The notes beneath the pieces are model-generated. The model was not told the DNA's origin. It ran no database searches and saw nothing but the letters and a program-made list of their open reading frames with translations. A DNA stretch of 64,000 nt from Pseudoalteromonas sp. '520P1 No. 423' (GTDB taxonomy: Bacteria > Pseudomonadota > Gammaproteobacteria > Enterobacterales > Alteromonadaceae): positions 3,348,001 to 3,412,000 of the forward strand of contig NZ_BBZB01000001.1 of assembly GCF_001269985.1 (NCBI RefSeq), written 5' to 3'. This document shows positions 35,527-46,011 of the stretch, one piece after another. Within the stretch, counting starts at the first letter, position 1, and each line of letters begins with the position of its first letter. The translations under genes were made by a program, and so were the position numbers.

Positions 35527-37110
35527 TTAGTGTTCACGTGTCTGATGGAACTCAACATCTGGATAACGCTCTCTAGATAGGTTCAAATTAACCATACTAG
35601 GTGCAACATAAGACAAGTTACCACCGCCATCTAACGATAAGTTCACTTCACATTTACGCTTAAATTCTGCAAGTTTTTTCTCATCATCACATGTAACCCA
35701 ACGCGCAGTTGCGACATTAACACTCTCGTAAATAGCATCAACGTTATATTCTGATTTTAAGCGTGCAACAACAACATCAAACTGTAGTACACCAACGGCA
35801 CCAACAATGAGGTCATTACTGATCAAAGGCCTAAATACTTGAACAGCACCTTCTTCAGATAACTGAATAAGCCCTTTAAGAAGTTGTTTTTGCTTTAACG
35901 GATCTTTTAAACGAATACGACGGAATAATTCCGGTGCGAAGTTAGGTATGCCACTGAATTTTAACTTTTCACCTTGCGTAAAAGTATCACCAATTTGAAT
36001 GGTACCGTGATTATGTAAACCGATAATATCACCTGCAAAAGCCTCTTCTGCACGAGCACGATCACCAGCCATAAAAGTTACCGCATCTGAGATGCTTACT
36101 TTTTTACCTAAACGAACATGATCCATTTTCATACCTTGGCTATATTTGCCCGATACAATACGCATAAATGCAATTCGGTCACGATGTTTTGGATCCATAT
36201 TAGCTTGTATTTTAAATACAAAGCCTGAGAACTTTTCTTCTTTTGCTTCAACTTCACGTTCAGCTGTTTGACGAGATAATGGCTCTGGAGCCCATTTTGT
36301 TAAACCATCTAACATATGATCTACACCAAAGTTACCTAATGCAGTACCAAAGTAAACAGGTGATAATTCACCTTTTAAAAATAGTTCTTGATCAAATTCA
36401 TGTGAAGCACCGATTACAAGTTCTAACTCTTCACGTAAACTTTCAGCTAGGTCTTCACCAATTTCAGCATCAAGGTCGGTATTATCTAAGCCTTTAATAA
36501 TGCGTACTTCTTGAATTGTATGACCTTGACCTGTTTGATAAAGAATCGTTTCATCACGATGTATGTGATAAACACCTTTAAACTCTTTACCACAACCAAT
36601 TGGCCAAGTAACTGGAGCACAAGCAATTTTAAGCTCATGTTCTACTTCATCTAATACTTCCATTGGATCACGTGTATCACGGTCACATTTATTCATGAAA
36701 GTAACAATTGGTGTTGTACGTAAACGTGTTACTTCCATTAATTTACGAGTACGATCTTCTACACCTTTAGCAGCATCAATGACCATTAAACATGAATCAA
36801 CAGCAGTTAATGTACGATAAGTATCTTCCGAGAAATCTTCATGTCCAGGAGTATCTAGTAAATTAACTAAACGATCGTTATATGGAAATTGCATTACAGA
36901 AGTAGTAACAGAGATACCACGCTCTTTTTCCATTTCCATCCAATCAGATTTAGCATGTTGATTAGAGCCGCGCCCTTTTACTGTACCGGCTTTTTGCAAA
37001 GCGTTTCCGAATAAAAGAACTTTTTCAGTAATAGTCGTTTTACCGGCATCAGGATGCGAAATAATCGCGAAGGTGCGTCTTTTCGCTACCTCAGTTGGAA
37101 CACTGGACAT
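35527..37110 (-). CDS. prfC: Peptide chain release factor 3
   Basis: A 527-residue RF3 GTPase, standard length. G1 is [20 protein letters not shown], switch and G2/G3 regions show [13 protein letters not shown] and [18 protein letters not shown], and G4 is FMNKCDRD. The RF3-specific C-terminal domain contains [20 protein letters not shown]. It frees RF1 and RF2 from the ribosome after peptide release. It is divergent from the TonB receptor gene at 37299. Confidence 0.96.
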   Translation of the reverse strand: MSSVPTEVAKRRTFAIISHPDAGKTTITEKVLLFGNALQKAGTVKGRGSNQHAKSDWMEMEKERGISVTTSVMQFPYNDRLVNLLDTPGHEDFSEDTYRTLTAVDSCLMVIDAAKGVEDRTRKLMEVTRLRTTPIVTFMNKCDRDTRDPMEVLDEVEHELKIACAPVTWPIGCGKEFKGVYHIHRDETILYQTGQGHTIQEVRIIKGLDNTDLDAEIGEDLAESLREELELVIGASHEFDQELFLKGELSPVYFGTALGNFGVDHMLDGLTKWAPEPLSRQTAEREVEAKEEKFSGFVFKIQANMDPKHRDRIAFMRIVSGKYSQGMKMDHVRLGKKVSISDAVTFMAGDRARAEEAFAGDIIGLHNHGTIQIGDTFTQGEKLKFSGIPNFAPELFRRIRLKDPLKQKQLLKGLIQLSEEGAVQVFRPLISNDLIVGAVGVLQFDVVVARLKSEYNVDAIYESVNVATARWVTCDDEKKLAEFKRKCEVNLSLDGGGNLSYVAPSMVNLNLSRERYPDVEFHQTREH

Positions 37111-37298
37111 TTAAACCGCCAATCTCAGAATTAATAGAATAAAAAAATGGACCCGATTATAGCAAAAAAAAATTACTTTTTGCAGAGGAAATAGCGAATT
37201 ATAAAAAATATAAAATGAAAATAATTTACTCATTTGCGTAAACTTATTAACACTTTTATGCTAAGTTAGAATCATCTATCAAGTTATTTAATTTATTG

Positions 37299-39584
37299 AT
37301 GAAATACTCGTACTTATCCATATTAGTTTTATTATTTACCTCCAATGAACTTCATGCGAATGGGGCTGAAGCTAATATTTACAATATAGATAAATTACAA
37401 TCGTTATCATTAAATGAGTTACTTAACTTAGAAGTGGTCAGTGCCAGTCGGAAAAGTCAAAAAATACTTGATGCACCAGCCAATATCACTGTAGTTTCAG
37501 CTAATACCATTGAACAGCGCGGTTACGAAAATTTAGTTGAAGTATTAAAAGATGTACCTGGTTTTGATTTTGCGACAGGAGAATCAAATGCGGGTGAATA
37601 TACAACACATAGCATCAACCGTGGTATTGGCGGATCTCCTGGTAATGTGCAATTGCTCATTTTAGTTGATGGTATTGTACAAAATCATATTGCATTTAAT
37701 TGGTCCCAGCCTTGGGATAATCAACAAATTTTTGTCGATTTAAAACGAATAGAAATTATTCAAGGCCCAGGCTCTGCAACATATGGTGCCAATGCTTATT
37801 CTGGTATCATCCACTTTATTACTGCGCAATCAGACAATGAAATTGGCGACCAATTTTTATCTACCATGGGTGAAAATAATGCTCGCTCAAATAGCTTTAT
37901 TGTTGACCATCAATTTAGTGAACTATATTTACAAGCATCTGGTAGGCTTTATGAAACAGATGGTGATTCTGGACTAGATCGTGCAGATCCAGCTGGATAT
38001 TTTTCTTCACTACCTTGGCCTACACATATTACTTATAACTATGATGAGCAAGGTAACTTTATTAGAGAAAGCCCCAATCCATTCGCAGGAACCAATCAAC
38101 AACTTGGTTATAATAATCAGAGTAAAGAATGGGCTTTAAGAGGTAAAGCTATTTGGCGACCTAAACAAACCGTCAAAAACGGCTTTACACAATTCACTTT
38201 AGGCATGTCGCTTTGGGATCAAAAGCAAGGGCTTGGTAACTATATTACTGGCTTTGAATATCAAACCCGGGCTTCAAGTTATAAAAAACACCATAGTGCA
38301 CAATCATTTAATATAGATGCTGATTACAACATAAATTCAAACATTTCACTTATCAATAAACTTTGGTATCGACAAAATAAACAACTACCCGATACGGGTT
38401 TTCAATATAGTTACAGGTTTGTAGATTTAGTTAAAAGTTACCATAGCGTAAGTTCGCAAACAGGTTTTGAGCAACAACTTGAATGGCAAATTAACCCCAA
38501 GCAAAACCTATTATTTGGTTACAGACTACAAAGCTCAGATAAAATGGAGCAAGTTGTTTCTCTCGGTGCTTATCAAGATATAAACAACCAAGGTACTCAT
38601 TCATCTTGGCTACAAGCATTAATGGGGAATAGCTTAAATCAATATGAATATGCGCAAGTCAATAAAGTAGATGAAAAAGCAATTTATATTCAATATCAAA
38701 ACACACTTACAACCAATATTGATTACACATTAGGTTTAAGACATGGCATAAGTGATGAGCATGATTCAACAACAAACCCAAGAATTGCTTTAACTTATAA
38801 TGCAGATGAGTATATCGAAAAAGCAGATTGGCGTATTAAATTTTTATATGGTGAAGCATTTAGAGAGCCTTCTATTTTTGAGCTAAATGATGAATTTAGA
38901 GGCAATCATGATTTACAGCCGGAAAAAATAAAAACCTATGAAATAGTCAGTCAATTGGCATCTAATTCAGATGATTTTGATGCCAGTTTAAAAGCATCCG
39001 TTTTCTTTAGCCAACAAACCGATATCATTACTTTAAAAATTGATAACTCAGATAGTGGTAGCGGATATATGAATCGAGATCATACTGATACATATGGTTT
39101 TTCTTTGGATAGCCAGTGGCGACCAAGTCATTCTTTATCACTATATTTAAATTATCAATATACCGATGGTAAACATGCTTGCCATAACAATCCTTTAGCA
39201 CATATTGCAAAAAACAAGATCAATTGGGGCTTAAATTATTTAACTTTAAACGACAAATTAAATATCAATTTAAGGTTCAATCATGCTCTTGATAGGCAAG
39301 CACCTGAAATTAATAGCTACTTCACTAAAAATGTACCTAATTATCATGTAGCTAACTTATTAGTGAGTTATAAAAACTTTAATATTGGTGAATTAACACT
39401 GACACCTTCGATTGAAATTAAAAACTTATTCGATGAAAAATATCTTGGGGTTGGTAGGCAAGATGGCAGTAGTGATATATCCCGATATGACCCACTGAAT
39501 AACGCGAACCCTCTAGGATTCATCCCACCTTATCATCCGCAACCAGGTCGCGTGATAGAAGCAAAAATAAGAGTGAAATTTTAG
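37299..39584 (+). CDS. TonB-dependent receptor, unknown ligand
   Basis: A 761-residue outer-membrane receptor from the ATG at 37299. The signal peptide (MKYSYLSILVLLFTSNELHA) ends near residue 20. It is followed by LLNLEVVSASRKSQKILDAP, a plug with ITVVSANTIEQRGYENLVEV, LKDVPGFDF, and IEIIQGPGSATYGANAYSGI, then a beta barrel ending in PGRVIEAKIRVKF. The plug sequence is of the iron-chelate/vitamin B12-like family. The nearest genes are a YfiR-like protein and a hybrid sensor kinase; this trio recurs in marine gammaproteobacteria by my recollection. The ligand cannot be read from sequence. Confidence 0.87.
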   Translation: MKYSYLSILVLLFTSNELHANGAEANIYNIDKLQSLSLNELLNLEVVSASRKSQKILDAPANITVVSANTIEQRGYENLVEVLKDVPGFDFATGESNAGEYTTHSINRGIGGSPGNVQLLILVDGIVQNHIAFNWSQPWDNQQIFVDLKRIEIIQGPGSATYGANAYSGIIHFITAQSDNEIGDQFLSTMGENNARSNSFIVDHQFSELYLQASGRLYETDGDSGLDRADPAGYFSSLPWPTHITYNYDEQGNFIRESPNPFAGTNQQLGYNNQSKEWALRGKAIWRPKQTVKNGFTQFTLGMSLWDQKQGLGNYITGFEYQTRASSYKKHHSAQSFNIDADYNINSNISLINKLWYRQNKQLPDTGFQYSYRFVDLVKSYHSVSSQTGFEQQLEWQINPKQNLLFGYRLQSSDKMEQVVSLGAYQDINNQGTHSSWLQALMGNSLNQYEYAQVNKVDEKAIYIQYQNTLTTNIDYTLGLRHGISDEHDSTTNPRIALTYNADEYIEKADWRIKFLYGEAFREPSIFELNDEFRGNHDLQPEKIKTYEIVSQLASNSDDFDASLKASVFFSQQTDIITLKIDNSDSGSGYMNRDHTDTYGFSLDSQWRPSHSLSLYLNYQYTDGKHACHNNPLAHIAKNKINWGLNYLTLNDKLNINLRFNHALDRQAPEINSYFTKNVPNYHVANLLVSYKNFNIGELTLTPSIEIKNLFDEKYLGVGRQDGSSDISRYDPLNNANPLGFIPPYHPQPGRVIEAKIRVKF

Positions 39585-39688
39585 TTAGCGTTTTTAAATT
39601 AAACTTAATGGATCCGCTTGTTCTATTTTTCATATACCAATGCGACAACCAAATGAGCATTCAGAGCTTAGTTTTACAATTAATAGTA

Positions 39689-40189
39689 TTAGTATATTTC
39701 GGCGACTTTTAAGATTTTCTGATCCCACTTTAACCCTGAAGCAGCACTTGTCGCTAAGTTAATATAAAAATGTGGTCGACCATCTTTTGTGCCTATCGCG
39801 ACGGTTATTCCTTTTTTGACCCATTGGGTATTTGGTGCAACTAATAAAGCATTATTCTGTTCAGCATACCTCACAGCGGCTTCTATTTTTTTTTCATCGC
39901 CAACATAAATTATATTAAAAGATTTTTTTGGTAAACTAGCGCCTATTTCTAATTGGTTTATACTAATTTCACCATAATTTTTAATTTTGAGTTTATTAAA
40001 TGCTTGGTATATCTTTGGCGAACCGAGCACAAAAATAGATACTTGTTTTTTATGGCTGCTAGAGTGTTCAAAAGACAGGATTTTAGATATTAAAACAACT
40101 TGAAGGCTTGCTGGCAGCTCAGTTGCACTAAGCGAAAAAGAAAAAATAGCAAACACAAATGCATAAGTGCCCAAACGCCACTTATTCAT
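39689..40189 (-). CDS. YfiR-like periplasmic protein (DUF4154)
   Basis: About 166 residues from the ATG at 40189, which starts a signal peptide (MNKWRLGTYAFVFAIFSFSL, cut near SATEL). The mature part has VVLISKILSFEHS, QVSIFVLGSPKIYQAFNKLK, FNIIYVGDEKKIEAAVRYAE and the typical ending FYINLATSAASGLKWDQKIL. This matches the DUF4154/YfiR fold, whose best-known member restrains a diguanylate cyclase from the periplasm. It sits head-to-head with the hybrid kinase gene at 40368 and may modulate that kinase or the receptor signal. An in-frame ATG at 40228 would give a longer, less signal-like N-terminus. Confidence 0.78.
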   Translation of the reverse strand: MNKWRLGTYAFVFAIFSFSLSATELPASLQVVLISKILSFEHSSSHKKQVSIFVLGSPKIYQAFNKLKIKNYGEISINQLEIGASLPKKSFNIIYVGDEKKIEAAVRYAEQNNALLVAPNTQWVKKGITVAIGTKDGRPHFYINLATSAASGLKWDQKILKVAEIY

Positions 40190-40367
40190 CCTTGTTAGTT
40201 TCTCCTTGCTTTGTAAACTGAAGATCATGCTATTATTTAAAATAAGTCCTTTATTAAAATAAACTATTGATACAAACAGATTAATCTATTTAATTATGAT
40301 CCACCAGATGTTATAAATAAAAAGTAGTAACTATTTAGCAAAAAAATAAGGAAAGGAAGAATAAATA

Positions 40368-43013
40368 ATGATTGAAAGCAAGTTGAGCATTAAGTTACTT
40401 TGGTATGTAACGCCACTTGTGATTATTCCTTTACTTTTTTTAGGTGGATTTACATTATCCAATGTAACGCAATCTACAGAAAAACAAGCTGATATAATTG
40501 TGAGTCACTTTGTTCAGCAACAACAGCAAAATATTTTCAATTACATTGAAGTATTTCACTCCGCAACAGATCTTTTATCTAATTCACCCGTTTTAAGCCA
40601 ATTTATAGAAACAGACTCAAATAAACCTTCTAATAATACCGTTCGAATTGGCGATCTATTAGATGTTTTTGCCAGTTATACAGATGCATATCCTGATATA
40701 TTAAGTATTGATTTAATCACCTTAGAAGAAAAAAGTTTAGCTTTTTATTCTAGTGACCTCTTTGCTGAACCAAAAAAATATCCATTTACTAAATTTTTTA
40801 AAAAAAATAACCTCTCTAGAATGCAGTTTATGCAGCAATCAGAAAATGGCACAACATCTATTTACTTTGTAAAACCCATTTTTAAATCACAGTTTGATTT
40901 AGAAAGCCCCAAACTATTAGCCTATTTAATATTGCATTTAGACCCATCAGTGATTAATGCGAGCATTTTAGATGCACCTTATGAGCATACACTTAACCTA
41001 ATTATAAATAACGAAGGCAAAATATTATTTAGTTCTGATTTTTCAAAACGCGGTATATTTTTAACTGAATATGAATTAACAAATATTAAACTTGCTGCAA
41101 AAGGCGAGCACCTTATTCCCTTAAAAATAAGTAGCATAGATCAAAAGTCTCGTATGTTATATTCATATCAAATGAATGATGGCTCTTATTACGCGTCTTC
41201 GATCCCTAAAGATACTTTATATGAATCAGGTAAAACGATTAGTCTGATCACCGCATTAATCGTGCTTATTTCTGTCGTTTTATTGCCTATATTAATTTTT
41301 ATCGTTGTCAGAACATTATTGTTAACCCCACTAGCTCAATTAGGTAAAGCCAGCCAAAGGGTCGGTGATGGCGATCTAAAAGTACGATTACCGATTGTTA
41401 GTAAAGATGAAATGGGCGCATTATTTCACGACTTTAATCACATGGTTAATCAGATCAGGCATTACCAAGGTCAATTAGAAGACTATAAGGAACATCTTGA
41501 AGATAAAGTTCATGCAAGAACTGAAGCACTAGCAAAAATGAATCATCAACTTGAACATGCTATAGATCAAGCAAAACAGGCAAGCGAGCTGAAAAGTCGA
41601 TTTTTAGCAAATATGAGCCATGAGATCCGTACACCGCTTACCGCGATTATCGGTTTTACTGAGCAAATGCTTGTAAAAGAGGTTCACCATATTAAAGATA
41701 ATCATTTAAATACAGTATTAAGAAATTCAAAGCACCTGCTAGAGTTGATAAATAACATTTTAGATCTTTCTAAAATTGAGGCCGAAAAATTAGAAATAGA
41801 ACAACAAGAATTTGATTTAGCACAACTTATTGAAGATGTTAATTCTGTTATCAATGTTTTAGCTAACAGCAAAAACTTAGAATTTAGAATTGACTATACC
41901 TTCCCTTTACCTAAAACAATCAAAAGCGATATCACGCGACTTAAACAAGTTTTACTCAACATTTGTACTAATGGCGTAAAGTTTACCGAGCAAGGTTATG
42001 TAAGCCTTGCTATTGAATTTATTCCCAATATTCAAAAGCTCAAATTTGTAATTACCGATTCAGGTATCGGCATGTCTAAAAATGAGCTCGAAAGAATTTT
42101 TAAACCTTTTGAGCAAGCTGATTCAAGTACCACAAGAAAATTTGGTGGAACAGGTTTAGGTCTATGTATTTCTAAAAACTTGGCTCATTTATTAGGCGGG
42201 GATGTTGAAGTGGCCAGTGAAAAAGGGATAGGCAGTCGTTTTTCTCTCAGCATAGCAACAAATAACCAAAATACTGATATTAAACTATTAGAATCAACAG
42301 TAGATTTAAATCCGATTAAAATAATAAAACAACCAATTGAATCAGCACATTATGATGCAAAAATTCTAGTCGCAGAAGATAACTTAGATAATCAAGAATT
42401 AATAAGGTTATTGCTTGAACATTGGGGGTTAAATCCAGAGTTTGCCAACAATGGTTCTGAAGCCGTTGAAATGGCTTTAACTAATGATTACGACTTAATC
42501 CTAATGGATATGCAAATGCCCGTTATGGGAGGCCAAGAAGCCACTCAAATGCTAAGACATACGGCTTATGATGGTCCAATCATCGCTTTGACTGCAAATG
42601 TAATGAAACATGATGTAGAAACCTATATTGAAGCAGGTTGTAATGAAGCGCTAGCCAAACCAATTGATAAAAAAGCACTTGAATTTACACTTGAAAAATA
42701 TCTGAGCTTACAAAAAATAAGTAATCAAAAGTGGGATGATATTTTAGCTAACAATGAATTTACAAGATTAAATGAGACTTATAAAAGCAAATTGCCAGGC
42801 CTTATAACTGATCTTGAATCATTCCACGACGCGCAACAGTGGGAAAAACTAAAAGACTTGTCACATAACATTAAAGGCAGCTCTGGTTGTTTTGGTTTTA
42901 TGGCGATTAGCGATGCGGCTTCCACGTTAGAAATGAATTTAAAACAACAAGAGTATGATAATGTACAGCATAGTTTTGATAAGCTAATACATTCTATAAA
43001 CCAAAGTGCATAA
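40368..43013 (+). CDS. Hybrid sensor histidine kinase (HAMP-HisKA-HATPase-REC-HPt)
   Basis: An 881-residue phosphorelay kinase. Membrane helices at about 11-33 and 288-316 enclose a periplasmic sensor of some 250 residues with the look of a Cache domain. HAMP (about 317-370) and a coiled coil follow, then HisKA with His418 in NMSHEIRTPLTAIIGF, and HATPase with LNICTNGVKF, DSGIGM and FGGTGLGLCIS. The REC domain (about 665-775) has its acceptor Asp in LILMDMQMPVMGG, and a C-terminal HPt (about 795-875) has LSHNIKGSSGCFGF. It is divergent from the YfiR-like gene. No partner response regulator is adjacent. Confidence 0.92.
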   Translation: MIESKLSIKLLWYVTPLVIIPLLFLGGFTLSNVTQSTEKQADIIVSHFVQQQQQNIFNYIEVFHSATDLLSNSPVLSQFIETDSNKPSNNTVRIGDLLDVFASYTDAYPDILSIDLITLEEKSLAFYSSDLFAEPKKYPFTKFFKKNNLSRMQFMQQSENGTTSIYFVKPIFKSQFDLESPKLLAYLILHLDPSVINASILDAPYEHTLNLIINNEGKILFSSDFSKRGIFLTEYELTNIKLAAKGEHLIPLKISSIDQKSRMLYSYQMNDGSYYASSIPKDTLYESGKTISLITALIVLISVVLLPILIFIVVRTLLLTPLAQLGKASQRVGDGDLKVRLPIVSKDEMGALFHDFNHMVNQIRHYQGQLEDYKEHLEDKVHARTEALAKMNHQLEHAIDQAKQASELKSRFLANMSHEIRTPLTAIIGFTEQMLVKEVHHIKDNHLNTVLRNSKHLLELINNILDLSKIEAEKLEIEQQEFDLAQLIEDVNSVINVLANSKNLEFRIDYTFPLPKTIKSDITRLKQVLLNICTNGVKFTEQGYVSLAIEFIPNIQKLKFVITDSGIGMSKNELERIFKPFEQADSSTTRKFGGTGLGLCISKNLAHLLGGDVEVASEKGIGSRFSLSIATNNQNTDIKLLESTVDLNPIKIIKQPIESAHYDAKILVAEDNLDNQELIRLLLEHWGLNPEFANNGSEAVEMALTNDYDLILMDMQMPVMGGQEATQMLRHTAYDGPIIALTANVMKHDVETYIEAGCNEALAKPIDKKALEFTLEKYLSLQKISNQKWDDILANNEFTRLNETYKSKLPGLITDLESFHDAQQWEKLKDLSHNIKGSSGCFGFMAISDAASTLEMNLKQQEYDNVQHSFDKLIHSINQSA

Positions 43014-43035
43014 CTTTATTAAACAGATCTATTAT

Positions 43036-43488
43036 TTAAATAAAAGAGAACAGCACTAAGCCCATTAATTTACCATCTTCACGTCCATTATCTGCAGGAT
43101 AATAATCTTTTCTTATTCCCATCTCATTAAAGCCACATTTTTCATAGAGTGAAATTGCACTGAGGTTACTGACTCTCACTTCTAAGAATATACTTTCAGC
43201 ACTACGATTATTCGCTTCTTCAATAAAGTTTGCGATTAATAATTTAGCATACCCTTTACCTTGATACTGAGGTGCAATGCAAATATCCATTAAAGTAAAA
43301 TCAGGACCTGCCATTTCAGCCATATAAAAACCAACTAAGGTATCAGCGATATATAGGCCTTTACTAAAATAGCGCCCGCCAAAGCACGATAGCATGTTTT
43401 TGTGCGTCATTGGGTGAGTATGGCAAGATTGTTCTATTAACATCATAGAATCAACACTAGCCTCTGTTAGTGCTTGTATTTTTGTCAT
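43036..43488 (-). CDS. rimI: Ribosomal protein S18 alanine N-acetyltransferase
   Basis: A 150-residue GNAT acetyltransferase. The acetyl-CoA-binding motif is IAPQYQGKGYAKLLIANFIE, followed by ESIFLEVRVSNLSAISLYEK and CGFNEMGIRKDYYP, which match RimI closely. It acetylates the N-terminal Ala of ribosomal protein S18 and perhaps other proteins. Its ATG overlaps the stop of the holD-like gene by four bases, the holD-rimI order known from enterobacteria. Confidence 0.92.
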   Translation of the reverse strand: MTKIQALTEASVDSMMLIEQSCHTHPMTHKNMLSCFGGRYFSKGLYIADTLVGFYMAEMAGPDFTLMDICIAPQYQGKGYAKLLIANFIEEANNRSAESIFLEVRVSNLSAISLYEKCGFNEMGIRKDYYPADNGREDGKLMGLVLFSFI

Positions 43489-43820
43489 AGAGCGTCACTG
43501 CTAATTTTTAGAGTATTGGTTAATGCCAGCCATAGCTGTTTTTTATGTTCAATGCTTAAACCTTCAAAACAAATTGAAATACTCAAAACATCGGTCTGTA
43601 ATATTTCATAACCGGCCTTTTCTTGGGCAACTAAACAATACGCCTGGTTATTATCAACATTGAGCGATTCGATCGTTTTAATCAAATCACTTTGAAGTTG
43701 TTCAGGCATATGAAAAGCTGCATCAAAGTTACTTTGTTCATCACTGTCTATTGGCTTTGAAAAGTGTTTATTTAAACTTAATGATTCGACACCAAAAATA
43801 TCGGCATAATTTAAGTGCAT
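43485..43820 (-). CDS. holD: Probable DNA polymerase III psi subunit
   Basis: A 111-residue acidic protein starting MHLNYADIFGVESLSLNKHF. HolD is poorly conserved in sequence, so the call rests on size, the aromatic/hydrophobic pattern at the N-terminus, and its overlap with rimI, the classic holD-rimI pair. The psi subunit links the clamp loader to chi and to SSB. The C-terminal part (LSIEHKKQLWLALTNTLKIS) fits the conserved helix at the end of HolD. Confidence 0.65.
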   Translation of the reverse strand: MHLNYADIFGVESLSLNKHFSKPIDSDEQSNFDAAFHMPEQLQSDLIKTIESLNVDNNQAYCLVAQEKAGYEILQTDVLSISICFEGLSIEHKKQLWLALTNTLKISSDAL

Positions 43821-43915
43821 TTAAAATTTCCAGTCTAAAAGCTAAAAACAAAATTGAAGATAAAGTATTTTAAGGAGTTTGTAATTTAAGGTAAAGCTAA
43901 GATATAAGAAAGAAG

Positions 43916-43992
43916 TGGCAGGGGCGGAGAGACTCGAACTCCCAACCATCGGTTTTGGAGACCGCTGTTCTACCAATTGGAACTACGCCCCT
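43916..43992 (-). tRNA. tRNA-Trp (anticodon CCA)
   Basis: On the minus strand the acceptor AGGGGCG pairs with CGCCCCT. The anticodon loop is CTCCAAA with CCA, and the T arm is GGGAGTTCGAGTCTCTC. The 3' CCA is encoded (77 bases with CCA). The sequence resembles gammaproteobacterial tRNA-Trp. No integrase or repeated 3' end is found nearby. Confidence 0.97.
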
Positions 43993-44165
43993 GCAATGAC
44001 GTCGTATTATAGGGAGATAACTTTAAAGGTAAAGTACTTTTTTCACTTTTTTAATTAACCGCTTAGTAATTAAACACAACGATTATTTAGCCATCAATTA
44101 CCTCTAAAAAACCAATAAAACAGTTAAATTTCATTAATGTTTTATTTTTAATGAAATTATTAAAA

Positions 44166-44190
44166 ACAAAAAACGCGACTAAAAAGCCGC
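44166..44190 (-). terminator. Intrinsic terminator after guaA
   Basis: On the minus strand GCGGCT and AGTCGC form a 6-bp stem (one G-T) with a T-rich loop, followed by GTTTTTTG. It lies about 40 bases after the guaA stop. Confidence 0.75.
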
Positions 44191-44230
44191 ATTTTTAAAA
44201 AATATTTAAACTATTTTTAAATAATTTAAA

Positions 44231-45808
44231 TTATTCCCACTCTATTGTTGCAGGTGGTTTTCCTGAAATATCATAAACAACGCGAGAAATACCATCAATT
44301 TCATTTATGATTCTATTTGAAACTAAACCTAAGAAATCATATGGCAAATGTGACCAACGCGCTGTCATAAAATCAATTGTTTCAACACAACGTAATGATA
44401 CAACCCAATCATATTTACGTGCATCGCCCATAACGCCAACAGATTTAACTGGCAAAAATACGGTAAATGCTTGGCTTACTTTATGGTATAATTCAGCTTT
44501 ATGTAATTCTTCAATGAAGATTGCATCTGCACGACGTAATAAGTCACAATATTCTTTTTTGATCTCGCCAAGAACACGTACACCTAAACCTGGTCCAGGG
44601 AAAGGATGACGGTAAAGCATGTCATATGGTAAACCTAGCTCTAAACCAATTTTACGTACTTCATCTTTAAATAATTCACGTAAAGGCTCAACTAAACCCA
44701 TTTCCATATCGTCAGGTAAGCCACCTACGTTATGATGTGATTTAATTACATGTGCTTTACCAGTGGCTGATGCAGCTGATTCGATAACGTCAGGGTAAAT
44801 AGTACCTTGTGCTAACCATTTTGCATTTTTAAGCTTTTTAGATTCAGCATCAAAAATATCAATAAATGTATGGCCAATGGCTTTACGCTTAAGTTCTGGA
44901 TCTGATAAGCCTTCAAGATCTTTTAAGAACTGCGCTTCAGCATCCACTTTTATAATATTTAAACCAAAGTGATCACCAAACATTTCCATCACTTGCTGAC
45001 CTTCGTTTAAACGAAGCAGACCGTTATCAACAAATACACATGTTAGTTTATCGCCAATAGCACGATTTAATAACATAGCAACAACTGATGAATCAACACC
45101 ACCCGATAAACCAAGAATTACTTCATCATCGCCAACTTGCTCTTTCATACGCGCAACAGCGTCTTCAATAATTTTTGCTGGCGTCCATAATTTTTCACAG
45201 CCACAAATATCAATCGCAAAACGTTCTAAAATACGTAAGCCTTGTTTTGTATGTGTTACTTCTGGGTGGAATTGAATGCCGTAGAAACGTTTTTCATCAT
45301 TAGCCATAATTGCATGAGGACAAGTATCTGTTTGTGCAATTGTTGTAAAGTCACTTGGAATTTCAATTACTTTATCGCCGTGGCTCATCCACACATCTAA
45401 TAAACCATTACCATTGTCTGATAAATGATCTTCAATATTTTCCATTAGATTAGAATGTGCAATGTTTTCTACTTGTGCGTAACCAAACTCTTTTTTATCT
45501 GAGCTTTCAACTTTACCGCCAAGTTGTTTTGCCATTGTTTGCATGCCGTAACATACACCCAATACTGGCACACCTGCATTAAATACATATTCAGGTGCAC
45601 GTGGACTACCTTCTAATGTAGTCGACTCAGGACCACCAGATAATATGATACCTTGAGGATTAAATTCTTTAATTTGTTCTTCAGTAACATCCCATGCCCA
45701 AAGTTCACAGTAAACACCAATTTCACGTATTTTTCGTGCAATTAATTGTGTGTATTGAGAACCGAAATCTAAAATTAGGATACGTGAATCGTGTATGTTT
45801 TTGCTCAT
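44231..45808 (-). CDS. guaA: GMP synthase (glutamine-hydrolysing)
   Basis: A 525-residue GuaA. The N-terminal glutaminase has [19 protein letters not shown], the nucleophile in [17 protein letters not shown] and the His-Glu of QFHPEVTHT. The ATP pyrophosphatase core has [17 protein letters not shown] and the C-terminal dimer domain ends with [11 protein letters not shown]. It makes GMP from XMP. It is downstream of guaB on the same strand, but a 200-base spacer with a terminator-like hairpin separates them. Confidence 0.97.
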   Translation of the reverse strand: MSKNIHDSRILILDFGSQYTQLIARKIREIGVYCELWAWDVTEEQIKEFNPQGIILSGGPESTTLEGSPRAPEYVFNAGVPVLGVCYGMQTMAKQLGGKVESSDKKEFGYAQVENIAHSNLMENIEDHLSDNGNGLLDVWMSHGDKVIEIPSDFTTIAQTDTCPHAIMANDEKRFYGIQFHPEVTHTKQGLRILERFAIDICGCEKLWTPAKIIEDAVARMKEQVGDDEVILGLSGGVDSSVVAMLLNRAIGDKLTCVFVDNGLLRLNEGQQVMEMFGDHFGLNIIKVDAEAQFLKDLEGLSDPELKRKAIGHTFIDIFDAESKKLKNAKWLAQGTIYPDVIESAASATGKAHVIKSHHNVGGLPDDMEMGLVEPLRELFKDEVRKIGLELGLPYDMLYRHPFPGPGLGVRVLGEIKKEYCDLLRRADAIFIEELHKAELYHKVSQAFTVFLPVKSVGVMGDARKYDWVVSLRCVETIDFMTARWSHLPYDFLGLVSNRIINEIDGISRVVYDISGKPPATIEWE

Positions 45809-45937
45809 GAATAGTCTCTCTTAAAAATTCCAAAATAAAATCATATTTCGATATTTTTACTGGTAATAGCTTTGCTATTGAATATTTCAGGATCAAGCAG
45901 ATAATACGATGTTTTAATATTCTGCTATAAAAGTATA

Positions 45938-45967
45938 AATAAAGGCTAACTCATGTTAGCCCTTATT
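45938..45967 (-). terminator. Hairpin between guaB and guaA
   Basis: On the minus strand AATAAGGGCTAAC and GTTAGCCTTTATT form a 13-bp stem with one G-T pair and a 4-base loop. The stretch following (TATACTTTT) has only a short T-run. It may attenuate guaB transcripts before guaA. Confidence 0.65.
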
Positions 45968-46011
45968 ATGCTTTTGTCATCCTGTGGACTTAATAGAATT
46001 TATTAGTAATT

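Noticed and set aside
43916..43992. tRNA-Trp as an integration site for a mobile island
   Set aside because: No integrase, no repeated tRNA 3' end and ordinary chromosomal genes on both sides.
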